From the NCBI GenBank assembly GCA_910589315.1, contig CAJUTB010000046.1:1-16753 (forward strand): a stretch of DNA of 16,753 nucleotides, in the 5' to 3' direction. The notes under the pieces are model-generated. The model made no database searches and had not been told where the DNA came from. It saw only the letters and a program-made list of their open reading frames with translations. Of this stretch, positions 5,689 to 12,957 are shown one piece after another (position 1 is the stretch's first letter; each line of letters opens with the position of its first letter). The translations under genes and the position numbers were made by a program. The stretch is from an uncultured Oscillibacter sp. (GTDB lineage Bacteria; Bacillota; Clostridia; Oscillospirales; Oscillospiraceae).

Positions 5689-5892
5689 TTGCAAAGTCGA
5701 ACAAAATATGGTAAAATTCTGACAGTAAAGCATGGGTGGTTGGAATGTCCCAACTGCAACCGCAACCGGAAAATGATGCAAGTGCTTCCGGACACCGAGG
5801 GGCACAAGATCGTTGCCTTCTGCCGGATTTGCAAGACGGAGCATATCGTGGATATCGTGAAGGGCGAATGCTTTGAGAGCTACGGCCAATGA
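5689..5892 (+). CDS. Zinc-ribbon protein (Com/cysteine-rich KTR-like)
   Basis: This encodes 67 aa. The frame opens after a stop at 5683-5685 and the only usable start before the first cysteine pair is the TTG at 5689, with GGAG at 5674-5677; the initiation is therefore weak. Two CxxC pairs (Cys20/23 in LECPNCNRN and Cys45/48 in AFCRICKTE) form a zinc ribbon, with a fifth cysteine at 61. It resembles small zinc-ribbon proteins such as Mu Com and the cysteine-rich KTR group, which bind RNA or DNA, but the match is by pattern only. It follows the HUH endonuclease by 63 bp and is probably co-transcribed. Its last codons and stop form the left arm of the terminator at 5880-5930. Confidence 0.72.
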   Translation: MQSRTKYGKILTVKHGWLECPNCNRNRKMMQVLPDTEGHKIVAFCRICKTEHIVDIVKGECFESYGQ

Positions 5893-5930
5893 CCAGCGTG
5901 GAAACGCATGGTTGTTGGCCGTAGTTTTTT
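5880..5930 (+). terminator. Strong intrinsic terminator overlapping a gene end
   Basis: CTACGGCCAA (5880-5889) pairs perfectly with TTGGCCGTAG (5915-5924), and the stem continues inside through ACCA/TGGT (5892-5895 with 5909-5912) and CGT/ACG (5897-5899 with 5904-5906) around a GGAA loop. Six T residues follow at 5925-5930. The left arm includes the last codons and stop of the zinc-ribbon gene. It would separate early/accessory transcription from the late region. Confidence 0.88.
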
Positions 5931-6213
5931 CGCCAAGCCGCCGGAGGTGATAGCCCGGAGCAGGCAGAGCGGCGGCGAATGGCGCGGGTCCTTCCTGGCG
6001 GGGTGTCCGGCGCGGGGCTGGCGAGGCCCGGCGGTTCCGTCTAGAAAAGAAACATTTTTCCAGGCGGTTTCGTTTCGTTTTTCGGCAAAAAGGCGAATTC
6101 TTATCCCCATAGGGGGATAACGAAGAAGAACAGGACGTGAAAAAAGCGAAAGGACCCGCGGCGCAAACGGCGCAATGACCGTCCGCCCCGCCGGGGCCGG
6201 AAAGGAGGTTCGC
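5931..6213. other. Non-coding region upstream of terminase, candidate cos site
   Basis: I see no supported gene here. At 5972-5989 the sequence reads GCGGCGA-ATGG-CGCGGGT, which resembles the lambda cosN core GCGGCGA-CCT-CGCGGGT (recalled from memory). Two sites resemble the lambda Nu1 R-element consensus CGTTTCCTTTCT: GAAAAGAAAC at 6044-6053 (inverted) and CGTTTCGTTTTTC at 6071-6083. A perfect 8-bp inverted repeat TTATCCCC/GGGGATAA lies at 6101-6120. The position, between the early terminator and a Nu1-like small terminase gene, is where a lambda-type cos would lie. The exact cut site is not established. Confidence 0.5.
6101..6120. repeat. Perfect 8-bp inverted repeat, 4-base loop
   Basis: TTATCCCC (6101-6108) and GGGGATAA (6113-6120) are perfect inverted copies around ATAG. 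No T-tract follows, so it is not an ordinary terminator. It could be a protein-binding site within the candidate cos region or a late-gene regulatory element. Confidence 0.55.
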
Positions 6214-6801
6214 ATGGCGGCGAAGAAAACGAGCAAAAGAGGGCTGGAAAAAGCGGCTATTCTGACCGCCGTTCCAGGCTGGGCGGATGTCGGGGCCATC
6301 GGCGAGCTGGTGGGTCTGAGCGAGCGGCGCATCCAGCAGCTGGCCCGCTCCGGCGTTCTAGAAACCGAGAGTCCGCCGGGGTGGAGGGCCAAAAAATACC
6401 CCACGTGCAAAACCATTCAGCGTTATATTGTCCACGTGAAGCAGGAGGCGGAAGAAAAAGCGGGCTGTGCCTCGGATTTGGAAGAATTGGGGCTGAAGAA
6501 GCTGCGTGCCGAAGTAGAGCTGAAGGAAAGCCAGGGCGAGCTGCACCGTCTGAAAACGGCCATCGCGGCAGGCAAATACGTGGACACGGAGAACGCCGGG
6601 CGGGAGCTGGCGGAATTCCTGCGCTCCTTCCGGCAGTTTGCCCTGGATATGCCCGCTCGGGCGGTACGGTCTATGCCGGGCCAGGTGGATGCGGTGACAG
6701 CGAAAGCCATGGAACGCGCTATGCGGACGGAGATGGAGGCCATGCTGAACACCTTCGCCGACGCCGTGCTGGAGCTGGGACATGGGGTAAAGGCGGGATG
6801 A
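6214..6801 (+). CDS. Terminase small subunit, Nu1-like
   Basis: This encodes 195 aa. I chose the ATG at 6214 because AAAGGAGG lies at 6201-6208; the in-frame ATG at 6175 has no such site. Residues about 18-75 are a winged helix of the gpNu1 type (IGELVGLSERRIQQLARSGV followed by the wing and TIQRYIVHVKQE). Residues 86-125 are a helical segment (LGLKKLRAEVELKESQGELH), and the C-terminal half (GRELAEFLRSFRQFALDMPA) matches the part of Nu1-like proteins that contacts the large subunit. It should bind the packaging site and recruit the large subunit. The stop overlaps the start of the large subunit (ATGA). Confidence 0.87.
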   Translation: MAAKKTSKRGLEKAAILTAVPGWADVGAIGELVGLSERRIQQLARSGVLETESPPGWRAKKYPTCKTIQRYIVHVKQEAEEKAGCASDLEELGLKKLRAEVELKESQGELHRLKTAIAAGKYVDTENAGRELAEFLRSFRQFALDMPARAVRSMPGQVDAVTAKAMERAMRTEMEAMLNTFADAVLELGHGVKAG

Positions 6802-8684
6802 CCAATTACAGTATCGCCCCGATCTATGTGCCCGCCTGGATCAAGCAGGCAGTGGAGTCGCTTCGGCTCCGGCCGCGGCTGCCCGCCTCCCAATGGGCGG
6901 AGGAAAACCGTGTTCTGCCGCCCGGCAACGCCATTCCCGGCCCCTGGCGGAACCGCGTCACGCCATACCTGGTGGAGATCATGGACGCTGTAACTGGCGG
7001 GGACGCAGAAAAAATCATCTTCGTCAAACCGACCCAGGTGGGCGGTACGTCGGCAATGGAAAACATCCTGGGCGCGGTGATCTGCCAGGACCCGGCTCCG
7101 GCGATGATTGTGTATCCTTCCGATGATCTGGCGGAACGGACAGTGGAGGCAAAGCTGGAGCCTATGATCCGCAGCTGCAAGCCTCTGGCGGAGAATTATC
7201 TGGAAAAAGACAGCAAGAAGCTGCGGCTGAAATTCCGGGATATGACCGTCTATCTCAACGGCGCAAATTCTCCGGCGGACCTTGCTTCCACCAACATCCG
7301 CTATCTGTTTCTGGACGAGGTGGACAAATACCCCGGTGCTTCCAAAAAAGAAGCGGACCCGGTGAGCCTTGCCATAGAACGAACCAAGACGTATACCACG
7401 AACCGCAGAATTTTCATGACCTCCACGCCAACGGTAAAATCAGGAGTCATTTGGCGGGCTAAGGAAACAGCGGACGAGGAGCTGCATTATTTCGTCCCCT
7501 GCCCACACTGCGGCAAATACATTGAGCTGAAATTTGCCCAGCTGAAATGGCCGGACAAAGAAACCGTGCCGGACCGGAAGAAGCGGGCCGCACAGGCTGT
7601 TTACCGCTGCCAGGCGTGCGAGGGAATGATCACAGACCGGGACAAGGGCCCCATGCTCCAAGCTGGCCGGTGGGAGACGGTGCGGGGCTCCTCCCAAAAC
7701 GCCAAAAGCGCAGCCTATTGGATCTCCACGCTGTATTCCCCGTTTACGTCCTTCGCAGAGATCGCGGAGGCGTTTATGAAGGCCAAGGATGATCCGGAAC
7801 TTCTGCAAAACTTCGTCAACTCCTGGCTGGCGGAACCCTGGGAGGATACGAAGCTGAAAACCAATGCGGACCTTGTTCTGGAACGGCGGACGGAGTTCCC
7901 GGCGTGGGTACTGCCGGAGTGGACGCAGCTGCTGACCGGCGGCGTGGATGTGCAGGAGGGGAGTTTTTACTGGACGGTCCGGGCCTGGGGGGCCGGCATG
8001 ACCAGTCAAAAGGTGGCCTGTGGACAGGCGCTGTCCTTTCAGCAGGTTTCGCAGGTGATGAACATGGAGTACGCCAAAGAAAACGGCGAGAAAATGCTGG
8101 TGAATCTGGCGTTGATCGACAGCGGCGACCAGACGGATTTCGTCTATGAATTCTGCCTTGCCAATTCGGATTGGGCTTTACCCTGCAAGGGTATGCCCAC
8201 GATGCAGGCACATTACCGGATTTCCACCATCAACAAGGCCGGAAGCAAGGCGAATGGAATGCAATTGGTACTGGTGGACGGCGGAAAATACAAGGACATG
8301 ATTGCAGCTAGAATGAGGCGGCCAAACGGCACAGGGTCCTGGATGGTAGATCGGGACTGTGATCTGGACTATGCGGAACAGGTGACGGCAGAGCAGAAGA
8401 TTACGGAACGGTCCGGGAGCCGCGCGGTGCAGAAGTGGGTTTTGAAAAGCTCCCACGCAAATAACCATTATCTGGACGCGGAAGTGTACGCCGCAGCAGC
8501 GGCGGATGTGATGGGCGTGCGGTCGCTGAACCTGCTTCCCGCAGAGAGTCCAGCGAGCGTGTCGCCTGCCCCGGCTTCGGAACCTGAGCGGGGAACCGAG
8601 TGGATACGCAAGGATGAGAATTGGATGAAGGAGGGCGCGATATGGACGGAAGGACAACCCTGGCGGAACAGCTGGCGCAGGTGA
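6798..8684 (+). CDS. Terminase large subunit, GpA family
   Basis: This encodes 628 aa. The start at 6798 overlaps the small-subunit stop as ATGA; the longer open frame from 6381 is only a shadow of the small-subunit gene. Motifs of the GpA family are in order: Walker A-like KPTQVGGTS (77-85), Walker B YLFLDEVD (169-176), coupling motif TSTPT (208-212), a zinc-binding CPHC...CQAC (235/238 and 271/274), and the nuclease half beginning GGVDVQEG (Asp384) with LIDSGDQTD further on and a conserved HYLDAEVYAAAAADVMG near the end. It translocates DNA into the prohead and cuts at cos or equivalent sites. Full length for the family. Confidence 0.96.
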   Translation: MTNYSIAPIYVPAWIKQAVESLRLRPRLPASQWAEENRVLPPGNAIPGPWRNRVTPYLVEIMDAVTGGDAEKIIFVKPTQVGGTSAMENILGAVICQDPAPAMIVYPSDDLAERTVEAKLEPMIRSCKPLAENYLEKDSKKLRLKFRDMTVYLNGANSPADLASTNIRYLFLDEVDKYPGASKKEADPVSLAIERTKTYTTNRRIFMTSTPTVKSGVIWRAKETADEELHYFVPCPHCGKYIELKFAQLKWPDKETVPDRKKRAAQAVYRCQACEGMITDRDKGPMLQAGRWETVRGSSQNAKSAAYWISTLYSPFTSFAEIAEAFMKAKDDPELLQNFVNSWLAEPWEDTKLKTNADLVLERRTEFPAWVLPEWTQLLTGGVDVQEGSFYWTVRAWGAGMTSQKVACGQALSFQQVSQVMNMEYAKENGEKMLVNLALIDSGDQTDFVYEFCLANSDWALPCKGMPTMQAHYRISTINKAGSKANGMQLVLVDGGKYKDMIAARMRRPNGTGSWMVDRDCDLDYAEQVTAEQKITERSGSRAVQKWVLKSSHANNHYLDAEVYAAAAADVMGVRSLNLLPAESPASVSPAPASEPERGTEWIRKDENWMKEGAIWTEGQPWRNSWRR

Positions 8685-8866
8685 ATGCGGCGATTACGGC
8701 TGTACTGGCGGGCGGACAGAGCTACCGGCTGGGCAGCCGGTCCGTGACCCGCGCGGACCTGGCGATGCTGAAAGCTCTGCGGGACGATCTGGCGGCCCAG
8801 GCCGCCCAGGAGGGTGCAAACGAGCTCCTGCCCAGGACGTATGCGGCCCGTTTTGATGGGAGGTGA
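8642..8866 (+). CDS. gpW/DUF6148-like head-tail connector
   Basis: This encodes 74 aa. The ATG at 8642 has AAGGAGGG at 8628-8635 with 6-nt spacing, and it starts within the 3' end of the terminase gene (43-bp overlap). The central pattern TAVLAGGQSYRLGSRSVTRADL followed by a helix MLKALRDDLAAQ matches the gpW and DUF6148 small head-joining proteins (GQSY..GSRS.TRA.L). In lambda, W lies between terminase A and portal B, as here, and seals the portal after packaging. I cannot separate gpW from DUF6148 by eye. Confidence 0.78.
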   Translation: MDGRTTLAEQLAQVNAAITAVLAGGQSYRLGSRSVTRADLAMLKALRDDLAAQAAQEGANELLPRTYAARFDGR

Positions 8867-8874
8867 TGCCTTTG
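8859..8874 (+). promoter_or_regulatory. Extended Shine-Dalgarno that decides a TTG start
   Basis: GGAGGTGAT at 8859-8867 matches the extended anti-Shine-Dalgarno. The ATG at 8866 lies only 2 nt after GGAGG and inside this site, whereas the in-frame TTG at 8872 has the best spacing of 8 nt. Confidence 0.6.
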
Positions 8875-10437
8875 GGCTGGCTGGACAACCTGATTATGGC
8901 CGTGTCACCCCGCTGGGGCTGCGGGCGGGCGGCGTGGCGGCAGTACCATGAGTGCTTAAAAAGCTATGACGCCGCGGGCGGCGGGCGGCTCAACTCCGGC
9001 TGGCGGGTCGTGAATGAAAGCGCGGAATTGACGGACCGTCCTGGCCGGGACGTGGTGCGGGCCAGGGCGCGGGACCTGGAACGCAACAGCGATATTGCCT
9101 TGGCTGTCCTGTCGGCTTATACGCGGAACGTGGTGGGCCGGGGGTATACCCTTCGGGCCCTTACCGGCGGCGACGGCTTGGACGGGCAGCTGGAAAAGGC
9201 GTGGAAGCGGTGGACGGACGCCCGGAACTGCGACGTTACCGGAGAACAGAGTTTTAACGAAATCCTGCGGATGATGGTGGAGCGGAAGAAGGTGGACGGC
9301 GGCATTTTGATCTTGTTCCGTTACACCCGCGGCGGACTGGTTCCCTTCAAGCTCCAATGCCTGGAAGTGGATGAACTGGATGTCTCCCAATCTGCGCCCA
9401 GGCACAGGGGAAACAAGGTCGTAGGCGGGATTGAATACGATACATACCGCCGTCCGGTTGGCTGCTGGTTCCGGCAATATGATTTGGAGGGCTATCAAGC
9501 TATGGAACCGGTGTTTGTGGACGCCAAAGATGTGTTTTTCTACAAATCGAAGCGGCGGCCCAGTCAATTGCGGGAGATGTCCGATCTGGCTTCCACCGTC
9601 ACGCGGATTCGGGATGTGAACGAATTCATTACGGCGGTTGCGGTGAAGGAACGGCTGTCGGCCATCCTGGCAATTTTGATTAAGCGCGCGCTGCCCTCCG
9701 GCGGAACGCCTGGCCGGGGATTTGTCCAGGGGCCGGACGGCAAAGTAGATTATGCCGGAAAAACGGTCTATCCCGGCATGATCATGGAAATGGGCGCGGG
9801 GGACGAGGCGCAGATCATCGACCCAAAGAACACCGCCACCGACGCCGCGGGCTTCCTCAAGACCCAACAGGGCCTGATTGCCTCCGGGCAGGGTCTGAGC
9901 TATGAGGCGGTAAGCCGGGATATGACCCAGGCAACCTATTCCTCGGCCCGTCAGAACGCCATTGAGGACGAGGCGACGTATGCGGAGGAAATCGAGCTGT
10001 TGACTACCTTCATGAGCGAGGTGTATGAGGCGTTTGTGATTTCCGGCGTGCTCTCCGGGCTGTTTCAGATCCCGGACTTCTGGGAGCGGAAGGACGATTA
10101 CTTGAATCACGCCTGGGTAAAGGCCCCGAAGAAATGGATTGAGCCGGTAAAGGAGGCCACGGCGAACCAGATCGCCTTGCAGACAGGACAAAAGACGTTT
10201 CCGGAACTTTGCGCGGAGTACGGCAAGGACTGGAAGGAGGCCATTGACGAGATGGCGGAGGTTGTCCGGTACGGCAGAGAAAAAGGAATCGACATAGGAG
10301 GGATGATTTTTGGAACGGGACCAAAGAAAGAGTTTGCCGCTTCCGGGAGCGGCGGCAAGCCGGACGATGGAAGCGGCGATTCTGGAACCGCAGCGGGCGG
10401 GGGAGGAGCCGGAAACCAGCCGGAAACGGATTCTTAG
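8872..10437 (+). CDS. Portal protein, lambda gpB family
   Basis: This encodes about 522 aa. I prefer the TTG at 8872 over the ATG at 8866 because of the position of GGAGGTGAT. The protein shows the pattern of the lambda-type portal: LNSGWRVVNESAELTDRPGRD, then VVRARARDLERNSDIALAVL and YTRNVVGRGYTL, with a central FKLQCLEVDELD and a late VSRDMTQATYSSARQNAIED. It forms the dodecameric ring at the unique vertex through which DNA is packaged and the tail attached. The last 40 residues are low complexity (glycine, serine, alanine, proline) and are overprinted by the start of the protease gene. Confidence 0.93.
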   Translation: MGWLDNLIMAVSPRWGCGRAAWRQYHECLKSYDAAGGGRLNSGWRVVNESAELTDRPGRDVVRARARDLERNSDIALAVLSAYTRNVVGRGYTLRALTGGDGLDGQLEKAWKRWTDARNCDVTGEQSFNEILRMMVERKKVDGGILILFRYTRGGLVPFKLQCLEVDELDVSQSAPRHRGNKVVGGIEYDTYRRPVGCWFRQYDLEGYQAMEPVFVDAKDVFFYKSKRRPSQLREMSDLASTVTRIRDVNEFITAVAVKERLSAILAILIKRALPSGGTPGRGFVQGPDGKVDYAGKTVYPGMIMEMGAGDEAQIIDPKNTATDAAGFLKTQQGLIASGQGLSYEAVSRDMTQATYSSARQNAIEDEATYAEEIELLTTFMSEVYEAFVISGVLSGLFQIPDFWERKDDYLNHAWVKAPKKWIEPVKEATANQIALQTGQKTFPELCAEYGKDWKEAIDEMAEVVRYGREKGIDIGGMIFGTGPKKEFAASGSGGKPDDGSGDSGTAAGGGGAGNQPETDS

Positions 10438-10930
10438 CTTTTCCAGCGAAACGCCGTACCGGCGGTATTTTGGTATGGAAGTCCTGGACCACGGCGAGGG
10501 CGCGGTGAATCTGGACCGGCTGAATGGGAGCGGCGTGCTTTTGTTTAACCACGATGTAAACCGGGTGCTTGGAAAGGTCCTGCGGGCCTGGGTGGAGAAC
10601 GGGCGCGGATATGCGGAAGTGGAATTCGACACCGACGGGGACGCGGAGAAAATTTTCGGAAAGGTCGCGTCCGGGACCCTGAAAACCACCTCTGTCCGCT
10701 ACACCGTGGACACCTGGGAAACAGTGAAGGCGGGCGCGGCCACGGCGGACGGACGCTTTGCCGGGCCCTGCGAGATTGCCCGAAGATGGACGCCGCTGGA
10801 AGTGTCCATCGTGTCCGTTCCGGCGGACGCCACCGTGGGCGTGGGACGGTCGGAGGAAACGGTCCCGGACCTGTCCCTGTATGAGCGGCAGATTCAAATT
10901 AACATCAATCGAATGGGAGGCAGTCAATGA
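10310..10930 (+). CDS. HK97-type prohead protease (peptidase U35)
   Basis: This encodes 206 aa from a TTG at 10310, which has AGGAGG at 10296-10301 with 8-nt spacing; the next ATG (10367) has no binding site. The recognisable domain begins near residue 40 (RILSFSSETPYRRYFGME). Likely catalytic residues are His81 in LLFNHD, Ser128 in TLKTTSVRYTV and Glu164 in WTPLEVSIVSVPADATVG. It matures the capsid by cleaving the scaffold part of the major capsid protein. The first 43 codons overlap the end of the portal gene in another frame (128 nt). The stop overlaps the capsid start as ATGA. Confidence 0.9.
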   Translation: MERDQRKSLPLPGAAASRTMEAAILEPQRAGEEPETSRKRILSFSSETPYRRYFGMEVLDHGEGAVNLDRLNGSGVLLFNHDVNRVLGKVLRAWVENGRGYAEVEFDTDGDAEKIFGKVASGTLKTTSVRYTVDTWETVKAGAATADGRFAGPCEIARRWTPLEVSIVSVPADATVGVGRSEETVPDLSLYERQIQININRMGGSQ

Positions 10931-12426
10931 AAAAGAAATGGATTGACCGGCAGCAGGCAATTTTGAACGCGGCCCGCGGAGAGGGCCGGGGCCTGACGGC
11001 GGAGGAACAGGCGGAATTTGAGGATCTTCAGCGGAAGATCGAGGCAGAACCGGAGCCTTCGCCGGAGGGTTCCCAGCGCGGCGCGGAAGACGGTTCCGGC
11101 TGTATGGACGACGCCCAGCGGGCCATGGAGGCGGAGAGACAGCGTATCGGCGGCATTATGTCTCTGTGCCGCCAGACCGGTATGGAACCGGAGGAATACA
11201 TCAAGAACGGCGATTCCCTGGACACCGTGCGGGCGGCGGCGGTGGAATACTTAATTCAGCACGGTGCGCCGGTACGGACCGGGGCGCGGGACCCTGGGGC
11301 GGACAGCTTCCGCGACGCCGCCCGGGACGCGCTTTTGCTTCAGGCGGGCGTAGAGGTGGACACGCCCGCCCAGGGCGCGGAGGAGATGCGGGGAATGTCC
11401 ATGCGCGACTTGCTGATTGAGAGCATGGCCCGCAGCGGACAGGGCAGCGCGGCAGAGCTTCTGCGCCGCTCCCGCGCAGACCTGTGGGACACCGCAGTCC
11501 GGCAGTTCTTCTCTCCTGCGGCGGATTTTCCCGCCATTTTGGACGACGCGATCAAAAAGTCTATCGTTCAGCAATATGCCCATGTCCCTTGCACCTTTGA
11601 GAGCTGGACCAGCCGGGGAACCTTGACAGATTTCAAGCTCACCAAAGATCACAACTATGTTTTGAGCGGCGGTGATTTTTACAAGGTTTCGGAAGGCGGC
11701 GAGCTGAAACACAGCACGCTCCAAACCGACATGCTTCCGAACCGGAAGCTGGAAACTTACGGCACCCAGTTTACCATGACGCGGGAAGCGTTTATCAACG
11801 ACGACATCGGGTTCCTCTCGCATATGCCCGCCCAGTACGCCAGCCGGGCCAAGCGGAAGATCAACAAACAGGTCTATGAGCTGATTTTTGAAAATCCGGC
11901 GGTCTTTGACGGGGCCGCGCTCTTTGATCCGGCCCACAAGAATTTGATTTCTTCCGGCAGCGCGCCCAGCCTGGACGTGCTGGAAAAGATGATTCTAATG
12001 ATGGGAATGCAGACGGACCAGTTTGGAGAGAGCATTATGGTGGAACCGGCCAAGCTCATTGTCCCGGTGGGCTGGGGAATGCTGCTTTACCGGCTGTTCC
12101 ATACGGCGGAAATTGATGTGGACGGTTTGGGCAGCCATACCGTGAACGTACTCCACAACCGGTATCAAAACCAGCTTCAGATTATCGAAGAAGGAACGTT
12201 GAACGTCCTGGCGGGCGAGGACGCGTGCCCGTGGTTCATGGCCGCAGACCCGCGGCAGGTGAAAGGGATTCAGGTGGACTACCTCAACGGCGTTACGGCC
12301 CCCACCTTCCGCCGGAGCGAGAAAGCGGGGTATCTTGGCTTTGTCTGGGATATCTGGCTGGATTGGGGCATTAACGCTATGGACTTCCGCGGCCTGCTGC
12401 GGAATGACGGCGTGAAGCTGGCGTAA
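10927..12426 (+). CDS. Major capsid protein (gpT-like) with N-terminal scaffold extension
   Basis: This encodes 499 aa. The ATG at 10927 has GGGAGG at 10916-10921 and overlaps the protease stop. Residues 1 to about 195 are acidic and helical (LTAEEQAEFEDLQRKIEAE, then MEAERQRIGGIMSLCRQTGM) and resemble a scaffolding or delta-type region. The core begins near ADFPAILDDAIKKSIVQQY, followed by FYKVSEGGELKHSTL, LETYGTQFTMTREAFINDD and ALFDPAHKNL, which match the Mu gpT-like branch of HK97-fold capsids. It forms the icosahedral shell; the N-terminal part is probably removed by the upstream protease. The cleavage site cannot be fixed by eye. Confidence 0.9.
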   Translation: MKKKWIDRQQAILNAARGEGRGLTAEEQAEFEDLQRKIEAEPEPSPEGSQRGAEDGSGCMDDAQRAMEAERQRIGGIMSLCRQTGMEPEEYIKNGDSLDTVRAAAVEYLIQHGAPVRTGARDPGADSFRDAARDALLLQAGVEVDTPAQGAEEMRGMSMRDLLIESMARSGQGSAAELLRRSRADLWDTAVRQFFSPAADFPAILDDAIKKSIVQQYAHVPCTFESWTSRGTLTDFKLTKDHNYVLSGGDFYKVSEGGELKHSTLQTDMLPNRKLETYGTQFTMTREAFINDDIGFLSHMPAQYASRAKRKINKQVYELIFENPAVFDGAALFDPAHKNLISSGSAPSLDVLEKMILMMGMQTDQFGESIMVEPAKLIVPVGWGMLLYRLFHTAEIDVDGLGSHTVNVLHNRYQNQLQIIEEGTLNVLAGEDACPWFMAADPRQVKGIQVDYLNGVTAPTFRRSEKAGYLGFVWDIWLDWGINAMDFRGLLRNDGVKLA

Positions 12427-12439
12427 GGAGGCATGGAAG

Positions 12440-12763
12440 ATGAAAGCGATTTACTGGCAGAAGGGCGAGGCCCTGGATTACACAGCTGCGGAGGCTGTGG
12501 CAAACGGTTCCGTGGTGAGTCTGGGCACGCGGATTGGCATTGCCGCCGGGGATATCCCGGCGGGCGGTATCGGAACCGTCCATGTGGAAGGCGTATTCAA
12601 GCTGTCGAAGGCGGCGGGTACAGCCATTGACCAAGGCGCGGCGGTCTATTATGACGCGGAGTCGGACGTGATCACCATCACGGAGGGCGGCATCCCTGCC
12701 GGGTACGCCGTAGCTCCTACGGCGGCAGACGACCCGGTAGTTTTGGTCAAGCTCCTGGGCTGA
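12440..12763 (+). CDS. DUF2190 capsid cement/decoration protein
   Basis: This encodes 107 aa. The ATG at 12440 has AAGGAGG at 12425-12431 with 8-nt spacing. The pattern KGEALDYTAAEAVANGSVVS, then GTRIGIAAGDIPAGGIGTVHVEG and AGYAVAPTAADDPVVLVKL matches the DUF2190 (capsid cement, sometimes misnamed RecA/RadA) family, which decorates the capsid surface. It follows directly after the major capsid gene, as is usual. Confidence 0.85.
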   Translation: MKAIYWQKGEALDYTAAEAVANGSVVSLGTRIGIAAGDIPAGGIGTVHVEGVFKLSKAAGTAIDQGAAVYYDAESDVITITEGGIPAGYAVAPTAADDPVVLVKLLG

Positions 12764-12774
12764 GCGAGGCGGCC

Positions 12775-12957
12775 ATGGCAAAATTGATTGCACAGCGTCC
12801 GGTTTTGTACCAGGGCCGGAGTTACCGGCGGGGCGACGCACTTCCGCTGGACAACGCCGCTATGGCGGACGCATGGCTTCGCGCCGGGAGTGCGAAGCGC
12901 GAGGAAGAAGCCGGGCCGGAGGTTCAGGAGGCGGAGAAGAAACGGGGGAAACGGTGA
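12775..12957 (+). CDS. Small hypothetical virion-region protein
   Basis: This encodes 60 aa with GAGG at 12766-12769, 5 nt before the ATG. The N-terminal 40 residues (KLIAQRPVLYQGRSYRRGDA, then LPLDNAAMADAWLRAGSA) form a compact domain seen in short proteins between the capsid and head-tail genes of many phages; the tail is charged (EEEAGPEVQEAEKKRGKR). Function not known. Its stop overlaps the next start (GTGA), which suggests coupled translation. Confidence 0.72.
   Translation: MAKLIAQRPVLYQGRSYRRGDALPLDNAAMADAWLRAGSAKREEEAGPEVQEAEKKRGKR

Noticed and set aside
5908..6120. Plus-strand open frame of 70 codons between the terminator and terminase
   Set aside because: Its start lies in the terminator hairpin, it has no ribosome binding site, and the composition is better explained by the candidate cos region.
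6381..6797. Upstream extension of the terminase large subunit frame
   Set aside because: It overlaps the small-subunit gene in another frame and lacks family similarity; the ATGA junction at 6798 is the better start.
8956..10689. Very long minus-strand open frame (577 codons) opposite the portal and protease genes
   Set aside because: It is antisense to clearly recognised genes, shows proline/arginine-rich composition typical of GC-rich shadow frames, and has no family features or ribosome binding site.
11251..11937. Minus-strand open frame of 228 codons opposite the capsid gene
   Set aside because: Shadow frame in GC-rich coding sequence, no ribosome binding site or motif.
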